From positions 56,325,146 through 56,389,145 of the forward strand of contig CM060193.1 of NCBI GenBank assembly GCA_030549335.1: DNA of 64,000 bases. The letters are read 5' to 3'. Position numbers and translations under genes: made by a program. Numbering within the stretch: the stretch's first letter is position 1; the number at the start of each line of letters is the position of its first letter. This DNA comes from Pontederia crassipes (taxonomy: Eukaryota; Streptophyta; Magnoliopsida; Commelinales; Pontederiaceae). This document shows positions 11,681 through 24,020 of the stretch, in pieces. The notes under the pieces are model-generated. The model did no database searches. It saw nothing but the letters and a program-made list of their open reading frames with translations, and had not been told where the DNA came from.

Positions 11681-13339
11681 AGTAAACTGCAACATCATAA
11701 CACGAACTTGCTCTTGCATTTCTGATCTCATGATTCACATTTGTTCATCCATCTCTTGTTGCATTTTTTGTTGTGTTTTTTTTTCTTTCTTGTTGTAATT
11801 CTTAACGGAGTTCTTTACGCACTTCTTCTCATAAGAGTTGTAAGTCATCTTGAGATGTCATATTTGTTGCAGAATTATTTGGATATTGTGAAGTAGTTGA
11901 ACTTGAATTTTTCATAATAGACATAGCATATTTTCCTTTTCCAAATCCATAAATCCTTCCTTTTGTTGGAGCTCCAATTGCATCAATCCATGAATCGGGA
12001 TCAAAATTTGGCTGAGATGAAAGATCTGATCCATACTTGTTATTAAGAGAAGAGAAATAATCCACCTAAATCAAGAAATTCATTGTACAATAATTAGTCA
12101 AAAGCTTACAAATATGCATGACAACTACACTATTTAATTTAAAGTTCATATTAAATTACACAAACTCTTTTAGATTTTTTGTCGATGTACTCATTATTAC
12201 CATCCTTTTCTCGACGCTTGTGAACGTATTCAAATACCTCATATTCACTTGGGTCTCTACCCATCTTCTCTTTCTGCCAAAAAGTAAACATAATAATACA
12301 AAAGAAAAATTAATAATTTTGGAAGCCTCATATTTAACTAAAAGATTAAGTACATCCACCATACAAGTCTAAGTCGATGTTCGACAATGGGTATTGAACC
12401 AGAAGTATGCTTTGTGATCCCACCATCCTTTTCAGTTAGTCAATTTTTTCTTGGGGCCTCAAATTTATTCTGCCATTCATCCTTTTCCCACAAGGCAACC
12501 ATTTCATTCCATATATTATTTCTCAACCATTCAGGTCCATGTCCTTTAGTTTCACCAATTTAAGACTTCTTCTGTTGAGTTAATGCCTTAGCCTGTGCTT
12601 GGTATAAGGTTGAAGAGTAAAGATTCCCAATCTTTCGAAAGAAAGCACTTTTAATCACCACAGATGATTGATCCCAAACATATCTGGTCTAAAAGTAATA
12701 AAAATAGAGGTGAATGGATAAAGTATTACATAGTTTCATAGAAGACAAATGAAATATAAAATTTTAACTTCAATAAGTAAATATGTTTCACCTGAAAGTC
12801 ATTCCACATGCCATCACGAACATGATCTGGCACTTTCTTCCAAGAGATCCAAGGTCCTTTTATGAATTGTTTCAACATTGTATCAATTGTTCGAGTGACC
12901 GTATTTGGGAAGAAGCTAAATATAAGACACTTAGTACACATAAGTTTTCATTAAAAATATAAATGTTTTATCACAATAATATATAATTCAACGTGTCCTC
13001 AAAAAGTTTGATCAATGGTAGATCAGCTTGATTTGTAGGCAGATCAAACCCATGGTTGATACCCCTCGTACGAGATGGCTTTGATGCATCAACATGATTA
13101 GCATCATCTGGAACATGATCTATGGTAGGAGTTTGCTCTCCATCCAATTGAGTTGTTGTCTCATCAATAATAGATAAATGGGAGTTCTGAGTTGTCTCTT
13201 CTACTTCTATTTGTGTTGATCTTGTAGAAATCCTTCTAGAATTTGTCCCTATACCACCTCTATTGCTGACACCTCTTCCTCGCGAAGCACCACCACCTTT
13301 AACCAGTATTCCTGCAAGAAAAAAAATATAATTATACAT
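11560..13339 (-). pseudogene. CACTA-associated plant transposase (Ptta/En/Spm, Transposase_24 type), decayed
   Basis: Minus-strand pieces in order are: 13339-12971 with an Arg/Gly-rich start (GGGASRGRGVSNRGG) and SRTRGINHGFDLP; 12941-12726 with WKKVPDHVRDGMWNDFQVKH; about 12690-12370 with VWDQSSVVIKSAFFRKIGN and the hallmark HTSGSIPIVEHRLRL; 12362-12156 with STSTKNLKEFV; and 12065-11829 with PTKGRIYGFGKG. The Rx(I/V)YGxG motif near the C-terminus and the HTxGSIxxxEH motif are diagnostic of the plant transposase family with the RG-rich N-terminus. Two in-frame stops in the middle piece (after QQKKS and after APRKN) show it is inactive. This protein normally works with a TNP2-like transposase, absent here. 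Confidence 0.8.
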
Positions 13340-13849
13340 GAAATATTAAAAAGATAATAATATAATTATAAATCAAGGCATACACTTCAAATCTAAATTA
13401 TTCAATCATCATCATAATCATAATATAAATGCATATGCAATTTTTTTAAAATTCCAAGCCAAAATGATAAGCTTGTGCCTTTAGTTATATATTTAAAAAA
13501 TTAAATGATATTTGATAGATTTTAAAAGAAATATCATCTCATTCAATAAATTGTTGATCACATCAAAGGATAAGCATAGAAAGTAGAAGTTCATGGTTTG
13601 TTGTAGATAATGTGATCAGCATAGGCGGTAATAGGAAAATCAAAAATAACATTTTGAAACAAAAAAGATTATGCCAAATGGAATTAAACTTAAGGTGTCC
13701 TAGACATACCAAAGAAAACTTCAACTTCTTGCTAAATCCTTTGTGCAGAACTATTCTCAATAACAAGTTGCAATGAGAAAGAAATATTATGCTCCTACTT
13801 GAATACGAGTTATATACAAACAAATGCACTAAAGTAAAAAAATTCTAAG

Positions 13850-15030
13850 GGTCGCACGGCGGAGACCCGCGGCGGCCGACGCTGCTCTAGAGGCGACTTC
13901 TGAGGCAGGTCTTGCACGTGGACGACCCACGGCGGCCGCCTCTCGTGTAGGGGCTGCCTCTGCGAGTCGTCCCTATGAGAGGCGGCCACCTCTGCTCCAA
14001 AGGCGGCCGCTGAGCTGCCTGCCAAACGGCGGAGACCCTCGGCGACCGACCCTGATCTACGGGCGACTGCCGAGGCGCCTCTTGCGCATAGGCGACCCGG
14101 GCCGCCGCCTCTCGAGAAGGGGCGGCAGCCTCTCGCGCAGGAGAGGTCGCTGCGATTCGCCCCTACGCGAGAGGCGGCCGCCGAGCTGCATCTCGCGCGG
14201 AGGTGACCTACAGAGGCCGCCCCTGCGCGAGAGGCAGCCGTCGAGTCGCTTCTCGTGCGGAGGCGACCCACATCGGCCGCCTCTCGCGCAGGGCGGCTGC
14301 TCTGGGTTGCCTCCACGCGAGAAGCGGCCCGACGGATGCTCTGGGTTGCCTCCGCGCGAGAAGCGGCCCGACGGCCGCCTCTCGGGCAGGGCGACTGTTG
14401 CTGGTTGCCTCCACGCGAGAAGCGGCCCGGCAGCCACCTCTCGCGCAGGGGCGGCCGCTGCGGGTCGCCTCCGCTCGAGAAGCAGCCCGACGGCCGCCTC
14501 TCGTGCAGGGGCGGCTGCTATGGGTCGCCTCCGCGCGAGAAGCAGCCCGGCGACCGCCTCTCGCATAGGGAAGCGGCCCGGCACCCACCTCTCGCGCAGG
14601 AGGGCGGCCGCTGCGAGTCGCCTCCATGCGAGAAGAGACCCGACGACCGTCTCTTCGCTAGAGGAGGGCGTCGGGCTGCTTCTCGCACGGAGGCGACCCG
14701 CAGCGGTCGCCTCTCGCGCGAGAAGCGGCCGTCGCACGGAGGCGACCCGCAGCGGTCGCCCCTGCGCGAGAGGCGGCCGTCGGGCCGCTTCTCGCGCGAG
14801 AGGCGGCCGTCGGGCCGCTTCTCGCGCGAGAGGCGACCCGCAGTGGCTGAGCCGCCTGTCGCGCGACGAAGACCCCGGCGGCTGAGCCGTGTGTCGCGCG
14901 GCGAAGACCCCCGGCGGTCGCCAGCAGCAGTCACTCTGGCGCAGGCATGCGGCTGCGGGAAGACCCCCGACGGTCGCCAACAGCAGTCACTCTGGCGCAG
15001 GCATGCGGCTGCGGATAGCCCTCGCGCAGG
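13850..15030. repeat. GC-rich 60-bp minisatellite inside the CACTA
   Basis: About 1.2 kb of very GC-rich DNA in an AT-rich element. The clearest part (about 14290-14650) repeats every 60 bp: GCGGCCGCTG at 14451 recurs as GCGGCTGCTA at 14511, with GGGTCGCCTCCGC and GAGAAGC at matching places. From about 14750 a 30-bp palindromic half-unit (CTCGCGCGAGAGGCGGCCGT) repeats. A second unit (about 57 bp, containing CAGCAGTCACTCTGGCGCAG) is duplicated at about 14910-15020. Since 60 and 30 are multiples of three and the unit lacks stops, long ORFs appear by chance in several frames on both strands. I see no evidence of a real protein. Confidence 0.85.
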
Positions 15031-17166
15031 GACGTGGCGAAGGAGCGTACGTAGAGATAAGAAAAGGAAAAAACATACAGGGGACGTGTGGATAAAAGGA
15101 TAAAAGACCAACCTTGTAAAGCAACCTCTTCCGAGAAGATTTCTTCCTTGGCCTTTCGCGCGATAGAAATAATGTATTAGGTTAAAATGAAAGTATTTAT
15201 ATGTTAGGTTAGTTTTTATCTTAGATTAATTTTTATTATGGTGGTTTTTATCTTAAATTAGTTCTTATGGCGGCAACTGATGGAGGGAAATTGGTTAAAG
15301 TAGATATATTTTATATTCTTATTATAAAAATATAAATACTTCTTAAAATATTAATTGAATTTAATAATGATCATAATGCTTGAAATTATTTTTTAAAAAA
15401 AAGATTGGTGGAGGTAAAAAAAATTATGAGAAATAATTTTTTTATTGTTTTCAATAAAGTTTTTTATTATTGTCTTAACAAAGATCTTTTTATATATATA
15501 ATTATAGAAGAATTAAGAGATACTTTATTCTTTTACATAGTTTTGCAAAAATATTGATGGCATGTTATTGTCCATTATCAAGAAATACAAAAAAAGTTCA
15601 ACTTCACTTTAATATAGTTTTATAAGATGATTAGCTACATATTTGTTTCCATAGTGAAAACATAAAATGAAGGATGGATTAGTGAGAGGAATATATATGA
15701 CAAAATAAAATGCATCATTAATCTCTTAATAATCAAATTAGTTATATCTTCCGTCACAAATGCGTCAAAATTGTTGTGATGGAAATGTGATGGACCTTTT
15801 TGTGTCGAGTAATATCACCACAAAATAGTCACTAATACATTAAATAACTTTTCATTTCTTTTTCTCATTCATTCGACACAAATACGCCACAACTTGTTAC
15901 GAGTTATTTTCGTCATATTTGTTTTCATAGTGAAAACATAAAATGAATGATGGATTAGTGAGAGAAATATATATGACAAAATAAAATGCATCACTAATCT
16001 CTCAATAATCAAATTAATTATATCTTCCGTTACACATTCGTCACAATTGTTGTGATGGAAATGTGATGGACCTTTTTGTGTCGACTAATATCACCACAAA
16101 ATAGTCACTAAAACATTAAATAACTTTTCATTTCTTTTCCTCATTAATTCGACACAAATACGTCACAACTTGTTACGAGTTTTTTCTGTCAAAAAAATCT
16201 ATCTAAGTAGACTTATTTTCTTGTAGTGAAATGTCATACGATATAGGAATACTCAAATGAAAATAAGTTATGACCATATAAGTTTATGCACATTAATCTC
16301 ATAGCATAAGAGTTCATATGCTAAGACAAATAAATAAGCATCATAAATAGCATAGACATTTCCAAAGTTCAATATATCAAAATATGTTAATTTTTTCAAT
16401 AATAATAAGTTTATGCATAAATTATGATAACTGATAGACAAGTATAAATGGTCAAATAATTGTGACATACAAGTATATCCAATTTTTCATTTATATATTC
16501 AAAATAATACTTTTATCATTAAATTTGTGTTGCTATGCAAATCCATTTTACTTTTCCTTCTTTGTCACAAGATGATAATAAAAAAAATTGGTGACAATAA
16601 ATGAAATTAAAAAGGTATTCAAAGTTTAGCCTTTTACACTTTCTTAAAATGTTAATAGCTATTTCAAATTATGTATAAGAGAAATAACTCTCATAAAATA
16701 CCATAATAATTTGAAATATGAAAGAATAAGATTCAGTCAAAATTTTCACAAAGATGAACATAGAAATCAATTTTGATATAAGATATATAAAACAAGTTAA
16801 AAATGATCTCTTTAGGGATATGCTTTATTTCAAACATATGCATATGCATAGAGTTAGATGTATTATGCAATAATTTTCAAATGGCACATCAATATGACCA
16901 ATCATCTTATTCCAAATCATAATGTGCATGCGTGTACAAATGATATAGTGTAATAAGTCAAAATTCATAATAAGTTCATACACTAAGGCTCATAACATAA
17001 GAGTCATATAAATCTTGTGCCAAACATATTTATATAAATATGAAGTCTTCTTTATATATAAACAAGAATTATTCAAATTTAGAAGACTTAGCATTCATAT
17101 TTTCATGTGTCTTTTTCTTTTGCCAAATTCAAGGAATAGTAAGGATAATAAGCATGTCAAATGTAA

Positions 17167-19299
17167 TGTAACGACCGACACACAGAAAAGAATAAAAAAA
17201 TATAAAAGAAAGTTGAGTCCGTTTAAAACCAACGGCCAAAACTTTGATAACAATTAGGAATATATATATATATATATATATATATGATGAATCGTGTGGA
17301 AGACAAAGAGGGTAAATCTGATTTGGAGGATAAAATATGATTACATTAAGTTATATTAGAAGTAAGAGGAGAGGAGGCTCGTGACAGATAAAACAAAATA
17401 AAAGGGCATCAGTTTTTCCTTCTCCCCTAAAAAAACCTCACGGAATATGCCTTGGATTTTTGTTTAGAGCGTTGGACATCGACTAGGAGGCAAGCAGACG
17501 GAATCCATCGATCCCTTCCTTCCCTCTCTCACGCATACTTCTCGGGTTGCAATCCATAGCAGCATTGTTGATGGTTCTTCGTTGGATGGTGGCAGGCGAA
17601 GATCGAGGAGAAGAATAGAGGGAGAAAAGGGGACGTGATCAATTGAGGTTTTAACAAATCAAAGAAAGGATTGATTGTGATTATAGGTGGGTGAATCGAA
17701 ATCACCTTGCATGACCTCTGAATTATCCCAATTCATGCCCTAATCGTTATGAAAAGAAAAGAATATGAATAGAGTTCAAGTTATCATTTTTAATTGTTTG
17801 ATTTCTTGAATTCTTTGATTGATTGATTGTTTGCATGCATAGTTATTTCTGTTTGTTCTATTTCAAAGGATTCATGTAATTTTCGGATTGAAATCGGTTG
17901 GAACCGGCCGTCGTCAGCCATTATGGTTACGGTCGTTCCACGCCATATGCACGCTCATGTCATTACTCGACAGAACCTAAGTAAAAGGTCGACCGATGCC
18001 GATCGACCGAGCGCTCAATCGGTCATGGTCGTGCCACCCTTCCGACATGGTCGTGCCATGACTAACCTAGACGCACGCAGGATAATCGGTCGACCGATCT
18101 CACCCTCTGTCACGGCCGTGCCCTCTTATGGTACGCCCGTGCCATCACCTATGTACCGTCGACCAGATTGGCCCGGCCGTTCCGATATGATGTCACGGCC
18201 GTGCTAGGTCACATCAGTCCTTAATTTTTCCACCCATCAGTCTTTCCTTATTTTGATATGAACATTATTGATTGTCTTATGATTCCAACATGAATTCTTT
18301 TTTCTGATTTACCTCATACTGATTTCCAGGAACCTTTTATTAGATTTATTAATTAATTATTTGCCTATGTATAATTGATCATATTTTCTTGACCCTACAG
18401 AGATCCCTCATTGGTTTCCAAGATCTAATCTCTCATTGATTTATTTTCTTATTGATCTCATTATATTCATTTAACAAAGAAGAAAGAGTTACAAGTTATT
18501 CAAAGTGATTAATAAGATCAGATGAAAGATTAACAATGTGTTACCAGTCCAAGTCAAGTGCATCAAAATAAGGGTCGCTCCCTTGGTCATTGTTTGATTA
18601 CCCAATGACTCGTACAAGGTCGTATCGTTTGCTGGGCATATCCCAAGAATTAAAGGCACCTAAAATTATCATGATTGCTAATTAATAATCAAGATCAAGA
18701 AGCATGTTCAAGTCAAGTCAAGTTATCATTATGATTTTCAAGTATGCATGATTTCAAGTTTGCAAAGCATCATTTAATTCTCATGATTTATGATATCCTC
18801 TGATTCTTATTATGATCTATGATGCTGCCATGTTACCCTTTCAAGTTCAAGTTAAGAATTATTATTCATCTCTGATTATTTTATTCATGTTATGCATTGT
18901 ATATCATGTGGTTCCCCACTAGGCTGTAAAGCTTACGGGAGGACCTCCTCCCTTGTGTCTGATTTTCACAGGACTAAGTCAGTGACGAGGTGGAGTAGGC
19001 GTGTGGTGACGAAGCTCTGGCGACAAGACAACACATGAACTACATGACTTATTAGTTTCCTTTTCCTTTCGCATTTATAGCTTCATGATGTCGAATCTTA
19101 TTATATTCTTTAGAAATGATGTAGCCACTTTTTAGACTTCTGCATATTCATGTTATTTTCTTTTATTTTATTATTTTCCGCTGACGTGTCTCGATTCTTG
19201 ACTGAGATATGATCAACATCATGGTCAAAGTCATAGTATGCCGTAGCATCTTCAAATTGGTCTTCGCCATGTGGCGAGAGTCGATTTGGGGGCGTTACA
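17167..19299. mobile_element. Solo LTR, Ty3/gypsy-type (2133 bp)
   Basis: Begins TGTAACGACC and ends GGCGTTACA (TGTAACG/CGTTACA inverted ends), flanked on both sides by TGTAA (17162-17166 and 19300-19304), a perfect 5-bp target duplication. No PBS, PPT or internal region is present, so this is a single LTR left by recombination. It contains a (TA)n run at 17260-17285 and a stretch of TCGGTCGACCGAT / CACGGCCGTGCC-like words at 17900-18210. The 126-residue ORF at 17827-18207 is a by-product of these. The end GTGGCGAGAGTCGATTTGGG is typical of gypsy LTRs. Confidence 0.85.
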
Positions 19300-20156
19300 T
19301 GTAAAAATAGACATATTTCCCTTTCTTTGGCATGTGATCAAGATAAATTTTGCAAGTATATTATTACAAATCAAAAGAAGATATTATGTATTAATTTCAA
19401 AATTTTCCATAAATTTACATTTCTAAATATTCAAAAGATATTGATTTCTTATACCAAGATCTTAGAAGATCGTGTCAACAACAAAAAAATATGTGAGAAT
19501 TAAATTTCAATCAAACAAAGTCATTTATTATTTTTCACTCATAAAAATATGATTGTTTTATACTTTAAAATCATAGGCATCATATAGTCATATTGAATTA
19601 CAAATATCAAAATGCAAAATAGTACACAATATTCATATAAATCAATTACACATGCTTAATGCCAAAATCAACATATTTTGAATGTCAAAAATCATGCATG
19701 CAAACTTTAGTATTGATATGAGTGTCCTTGTTTTTCATAAATATGATTTTCTCATTGAATTAGTAAGATAGTCCAAAAATATCAATTTATCAACCATTAT
19801 ACATGTAACATATTCTCATCAAACATATTTAGACAACATGAATAATATAGACACTTTCAAAATTAAATAAGCAACATAATTCTAATATACACAAGAATCA
19901 TTAATCAAATATTACCTTTATGTATATATCATGATAATAAATTGAAAAATTCAAGACATAAATATGCATCATATTAAAATGAGTTCAAATTTTTATTTTC
20001 ATATATCAAAATACTTTTACCACAAAGTTTTATGCCTTCAACTCATTTCAACTTCATTGTTATTTTTTTTATGCCACACAAATCACAAAGTGTGTGCCTT
20101 CATTTTACTTGAAACATTCTTCTTCATTCATTGTGAAGCACACCTACAAACAAAAA

Positions 20157-21544
20157 TCATTTAAATTTTGGTACCCAAACTTGTTTGGGTCTAACATGGT
20201 TAATTTTGGTTCCTTTAGGAACCCACATCAATTTATGCTCATATTGATAGATTTTTTTTAATTTGACATTCAAATGAATAATGACCATGGGAATTACAAT
20301 AATGAAAAATAGTAGATGGTCTAATAGAGTGATTCTTATAATATCCAAACTTCAAAGTATCATTATGAGAGACATCAGAATTTTTAGCACAAAGAGAATT
20401 GTCATAAAAGAGTTTATTTTTCAAATGATAATCATGAGAATGTTAGGTTTCAAAGAATAAGAATATTTCAAATAATATCCATTTGTGTTTTTAAAATTTT
20501 TGTTTGAATCATTTTTTTTGTGGTGCATGAGAAATATTCTTTATAAGAGTTTTGACAACATGAATAGACTTTTTAACATTATTAATATTTTTCCAAGAAC
20601 TAATAATTTTTTTATCTAAGAATTTTTGTAAAAAAAATATTTTTCTTTTGTAACTCATCATGCAATACAATTAATTTTGAATTCTCAACTCTTAAAAATT
20701 AATAAGATGCACAATATAATGAAAGAGAATCATTTTTTTTTCTTTTTAAAGTATCTATTTGAATTAAGAATGTATCATTTTCCTTTTTGAGAGAATCATG
20801 CAATACAATTAATTTTGAATTTTCAAGTCTTAAAGATTCATAAGATGCACAAAATAATAAAAAAGAATCATTTTTCCTTTTTAAGGTATCTATTTGAATT
20901 AAGCATGCATCATATTCCTTTTTGAGAGAATCATAGTTGTTTTTCATGATATGAAAATCATTTATTAAGATTTCCTTTTTCTTTTTTAGAGAAAGATGCT
21001 TTTGAATAAGATAAGCAAATTCTTTATGAACATCAAAAGTGATATCAACATCATCATTGCTAGTAGATGTAGAACAATAAGAGTAGTTTGATGTTATCTC
21101 ATTTTCTTCACTTTTTGTCATTAAACATATATCAAAATCTTGATCGGATGTTGTTAATGTAGAATTGACAATTTTTTCTTCACCTTCATCCGATGTTGCT
21201 CGCCTTCATATCTAAATAATAACTTTAGCCAAATCTCATGAGAAGCAGAACATTTAAAAATGAGATTTAAGTTTTCCTTATCTAAAGCATAATAAAATAT
21301 ATTTCGAACTTTATAATCAATTTTGGCAAGTAAAATTTGAAAATCATTATATTCAAAGTAGGAAAGATGAAACACCATTCAAAATCTTCTTTGGGTTTTC
21401 AAAACCATTTTCTATAATTTCCCACATATCAAAATCAATTGAACATAAATATCTTTTCATTCTAATTTTCCAAGAAGAAAGAGAATAGTCATTAAAACTC
21501 GGTGGGTCAAAAATGAAAGATCCTTCTTCAAAAAATGATGTCAT
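20157..21544 (-). pseudogene. Decayed copia gag (SIRE/Maximus-like)
   Basis: Minus-strand pieces in gag order: 21544-21353 contains PPSFNDYSLSSWKIRMKRYL and WEIIENG, the usual copia gag opening; 21378-21154 contains KENLNLIFKCSASHEIWLKL (gag UBN2-like); 21121-20699 is a Lys/Leu-rich coiled coil with a repeated IQIDTLKRKNDS block; 20424-20239 has the zinc-knuckle remnant HYCNSHGHYSFECQIKK; 20348-20157 ends with QVWVPK, typical of SIRE-type gag. Frame changes and stops separate the pieces. Nothing resembling pol follows. Confidence 0.75.
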
Positions 21545-21592
21545 GCTCTAAAAGATGGTTAAATATTAAAAAAAAGAAATGAGAGCAACATT

Positions 21593-21604
21593 GCTCTGAT
21601 GCCA
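21593..21604 (-). other. Primer binding site (initiator tRNA-Met type)
   Basis: On the minus strand TGGCATCAGAGC lies two bases past the LTR end. It differs at one base from the common plant copia PBS TGGTATCAGAGC. Confidence 0.8.
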
Positions 21605-21606
21605 AT

Positions 21607-22773
21607 TGTAGAATCACAAGACACCAAGAGGGGAGGTGAATTGGTGCTAAACTCGAAAATACTGATTTCATAAAAATCATTGTGGAAGCTTAAAATCGAT
21701 TCATTAATATTTAAACCAACACAATCGTAATCAAATCATATGAATAATGAAGTAGGAAGGAGAGTGAGAGAAAAAGACAAACACATGAACGCAAGGCAAT
21801 TTGTTGATGAGGTTCGGCCACACCTTGGCCTACGTCTCAACTCCGACTTCTCGATCTCGAGACCGTCGGAGATTCCACTAATATCCTTCCTTCATTCCAA
21901 ATGGGGCAAGGAATAAATCCTTTATAACTCTTGCATTTTCTCCTTTTCAAAAGGTAAGGCACACCTCCTTCACTCTTAGGCTTTCACTTATCTTTTCTTC
22001 GCTCAAGAGGTAAGACACAACATCTTTTCACTCAGGAGCTAAACAACTATTAAAATATCAACAATCTTTCTTTTATAATTTGGAACCTCACACAAGAGTA
22101 AGAGAGAAAGAATTGAAAGATTTGCAACTTGGAGCTCAAATTGACTTATAAAATGTTCTTCCCACCTTTCCTTGGAAGTTTTATCATTCCTACACCTTTA
22201 GGTCATCTTTTATAGTCTTCTTAACTCTATTTAGTCGTTGGGATTTGTTTCCTAATTTTGAGGCTAAAATATGACCGTTATAGTACATTCTGCGCACTGA
22301 CTAGTCAACTGCGTTGAACTATTTTAAGCATAACTTTTTGCACAATTATCCAAATGATATGATTTTTTTATTCTATAAAAAGATAACAGAAATATTTACA
22401 AATTTGATATTCATCATTCATCCAAAATCGAATGATATCATAGTCAAATATTAATTCAAATGTCAGTATACAAAATTGTCCATTTCAAATAAAATATTTT
22501 AGACCTTTACTCTTTTATACTTAACTTTTCATATCAGCATCCAAATGAGATGATATTTGATTCTCTACAAAGATAAGGGAATTATCTATAACTTTTATAT
22601 TCACCATTAATGTAAATCTCGTGGTAAGATAAATAAATATTAATCGAAAGTTTAATGGATGAAACAACTTATTTCTATTTAAACTTTTTCGACATTTTAA
22701 ATATAACTCTAATCTTTCGAAATTTGTATCATTAAAACATAATTATATATGACATAAAAACTTTGCTCCAACA
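21607..22773 (-). repeat. 5' LTR of the TR-GAG-like element
   Basis: 1167 bp, TGTAGAATC at one end and CAACA at the other. Collinear with 7335-8546 with scattered substitutions and small gaps. Confidence 0.88.
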
Positions 22774-24020
22774 CTGTCGACTTTTCTTGATCACATCAAG
22801 GCATTTGAGAACTCTAAGACAGATCTTGAGGTTTCTTAACCATTCTTCAAAGTTTGATCTAGTCAATTTATGTTGTCAGCTTGTTGATGCTTTGAGATAA
22901 AGCATACATTTTGATCTAATAACAACAGACAAAAAAATAATATCAGAATATGCATACTTTCAATAAAACACCATTAAACTTGGACTAATATTTAGTGGCA
23001 GCTCTCACTAATATTATGAATTCCATTGCACAAATATAAACGAACTTTTTTTTAGTGAGAATTGGGATTCATATTAATTATTCACCCCTAATAGGTTCTA
23101 AATGAAATATTTTTTTTGTAGTAGGGGTATAATTTCTTTTCAATCTTAACAATTTGAGATTCCCAATCATACTTTAGTCTCCAACTTATAATCTACACCC
23201 TAACAGGACCTAAGAAAATAAGTTGTTTAAGTTTCACCCATCGATCTATGGATAAGAAATACAAATCATATTAACCCCCAATAATATGAGTGTTTCATTT
23301 CATGACATCAAATGTTTTAAGAAAGTTTCAAATTATATTTCAGTAGAATTATTTCTCAATAACGTGGAAAAAAATAATTACAAGCGATTAATAGTTTTAC
23401 TATTTACCATCGATGGAATGCTATATCTGAGGTCCATAACCTCGCACATTATAAACTTAGTATTTTAATGAGAATATCTCAATATTCATCTACCTACTAT
23501 GATAATTTTATAATTGTAAAAAAAAATGCATGAAGTAAATATTGATATTTGGACTCAATTTTACGTTACGTGTAACTTGATTTGACCGATCCTCCTTATG
23601 CCTCCAATGTTGCAAGCATAATTTATTCTAACAAATTTACATAGAAGATGAAGCACATGGGCTTCTTATTCATATTTAAATGGAAATAATGAGGGCATGC
23701 AAGCCTCAAATAAAGTCATTTACAACATTCTCGTCGAAATACCAATGGAATCACTCGATCACATCCCAAATTATTACTAATAGTTCCAGCATAATTAAGT
23801 CACAAATAATTAACAAATTTTATGAGTTAACAAGAAAATGATTTTAAATTAAAATGTAATAAATAACTTTAAGCTATTTAAAATTATTTATATCTATTTT
23901 GTTAATAAATAATCATAACTTTTAATTATTTAAAAATGAATAAATAATCTTAAACAAAAAAAATTATTATAGCATTGCAGCTAAAATAAAATAAAACTGT
24001 ATGATAGCTCTACAATTGGG
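22774..24020. other. AT-rich flank, nothing recognised
   Basis: Continues the sequence interrupted by the retrotransposon at 7335. It may belong to an older, unrecognisable element. No gene or repeat boundary could be supported; the 60-codon ORF at 23286 has no family resemblance. Confidence 0.4.

Larger units (their letters stand above)
10213..16228 (-). mobile_element. CACTA (En/Spm) DNA transposon, 6.0 kb, non-autonomous
   Basis: Perfect 17-bp terminal inverted repeats CACTACAAGAAAATAAG at 10213 and, inverted, at 16212-16228, flanked by a 3-bp duplication AAA. Subterminal regions (about 10240-10740 and 15745-16195) carry many copies of TTTGTGACA / TGTCACAAA-like motifs in both orientations, as in En/Spm elements. 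The interior contains a dead Transposase_24-type gene (minus), a GC-rich 60-bp minisatellite and a 3' scrap of an RTE LINE. I saw no TNP2 (Transposase_21) coding sequence, so movement would need proteins supplied elsewhere. Strand is given after the internal gene. Confidence 0.9.
7335..22773 (-). mobile_element. TR-GAG-like Ty1/copia (SIRE/Maximus-type gag) LTR retrotransposon with nested insertions
   Basis: Two direct LTRs (7335-8546 and 21607-22773) bound the element. A tRNA-Met-type primer site lies next to the right LTR and a purine tract next to the left one, fixing the orientation as minus. Flanks are TTGTC and CTGTC, a target duplication with one mismatch. Inside are a decayed gag (20157-21544) and no recognisable protease, integrase, RT or RNase H, so the element looks non-autonomous (LTR plus gag only). 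Three later insertions sit inside: a hAT-like MITE at 9263, a CACTA at 10213 and a gypsy solo LTR at 17167. Without them the element is about 6.6 kb. Remaining internal stretches (8561-9262, 9935-10212, 16232-17161, 19305-20156) are AT-rich and without coding sense. Confidence 0.8.

Noticed and set aside
13850-15030. CRISPR-like array
   Set aside because: The repeats are contiguous, GC-rich and diverged, without unique spacers, inside a plant transposon.
13810-15111. Overlapping long ORFs on both strands (up to about 307 codons), Arg/Ser/Ala-rich
   Set aside because: They are produced by a stop-free GC-rich repeat of 60/30 bp; frames on both strands are open at once and no domain is recognisable.
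17827-18207. 126-codon ORF
   Set aside because: Lies within a solo LTR and consists of translated LTR repeats.
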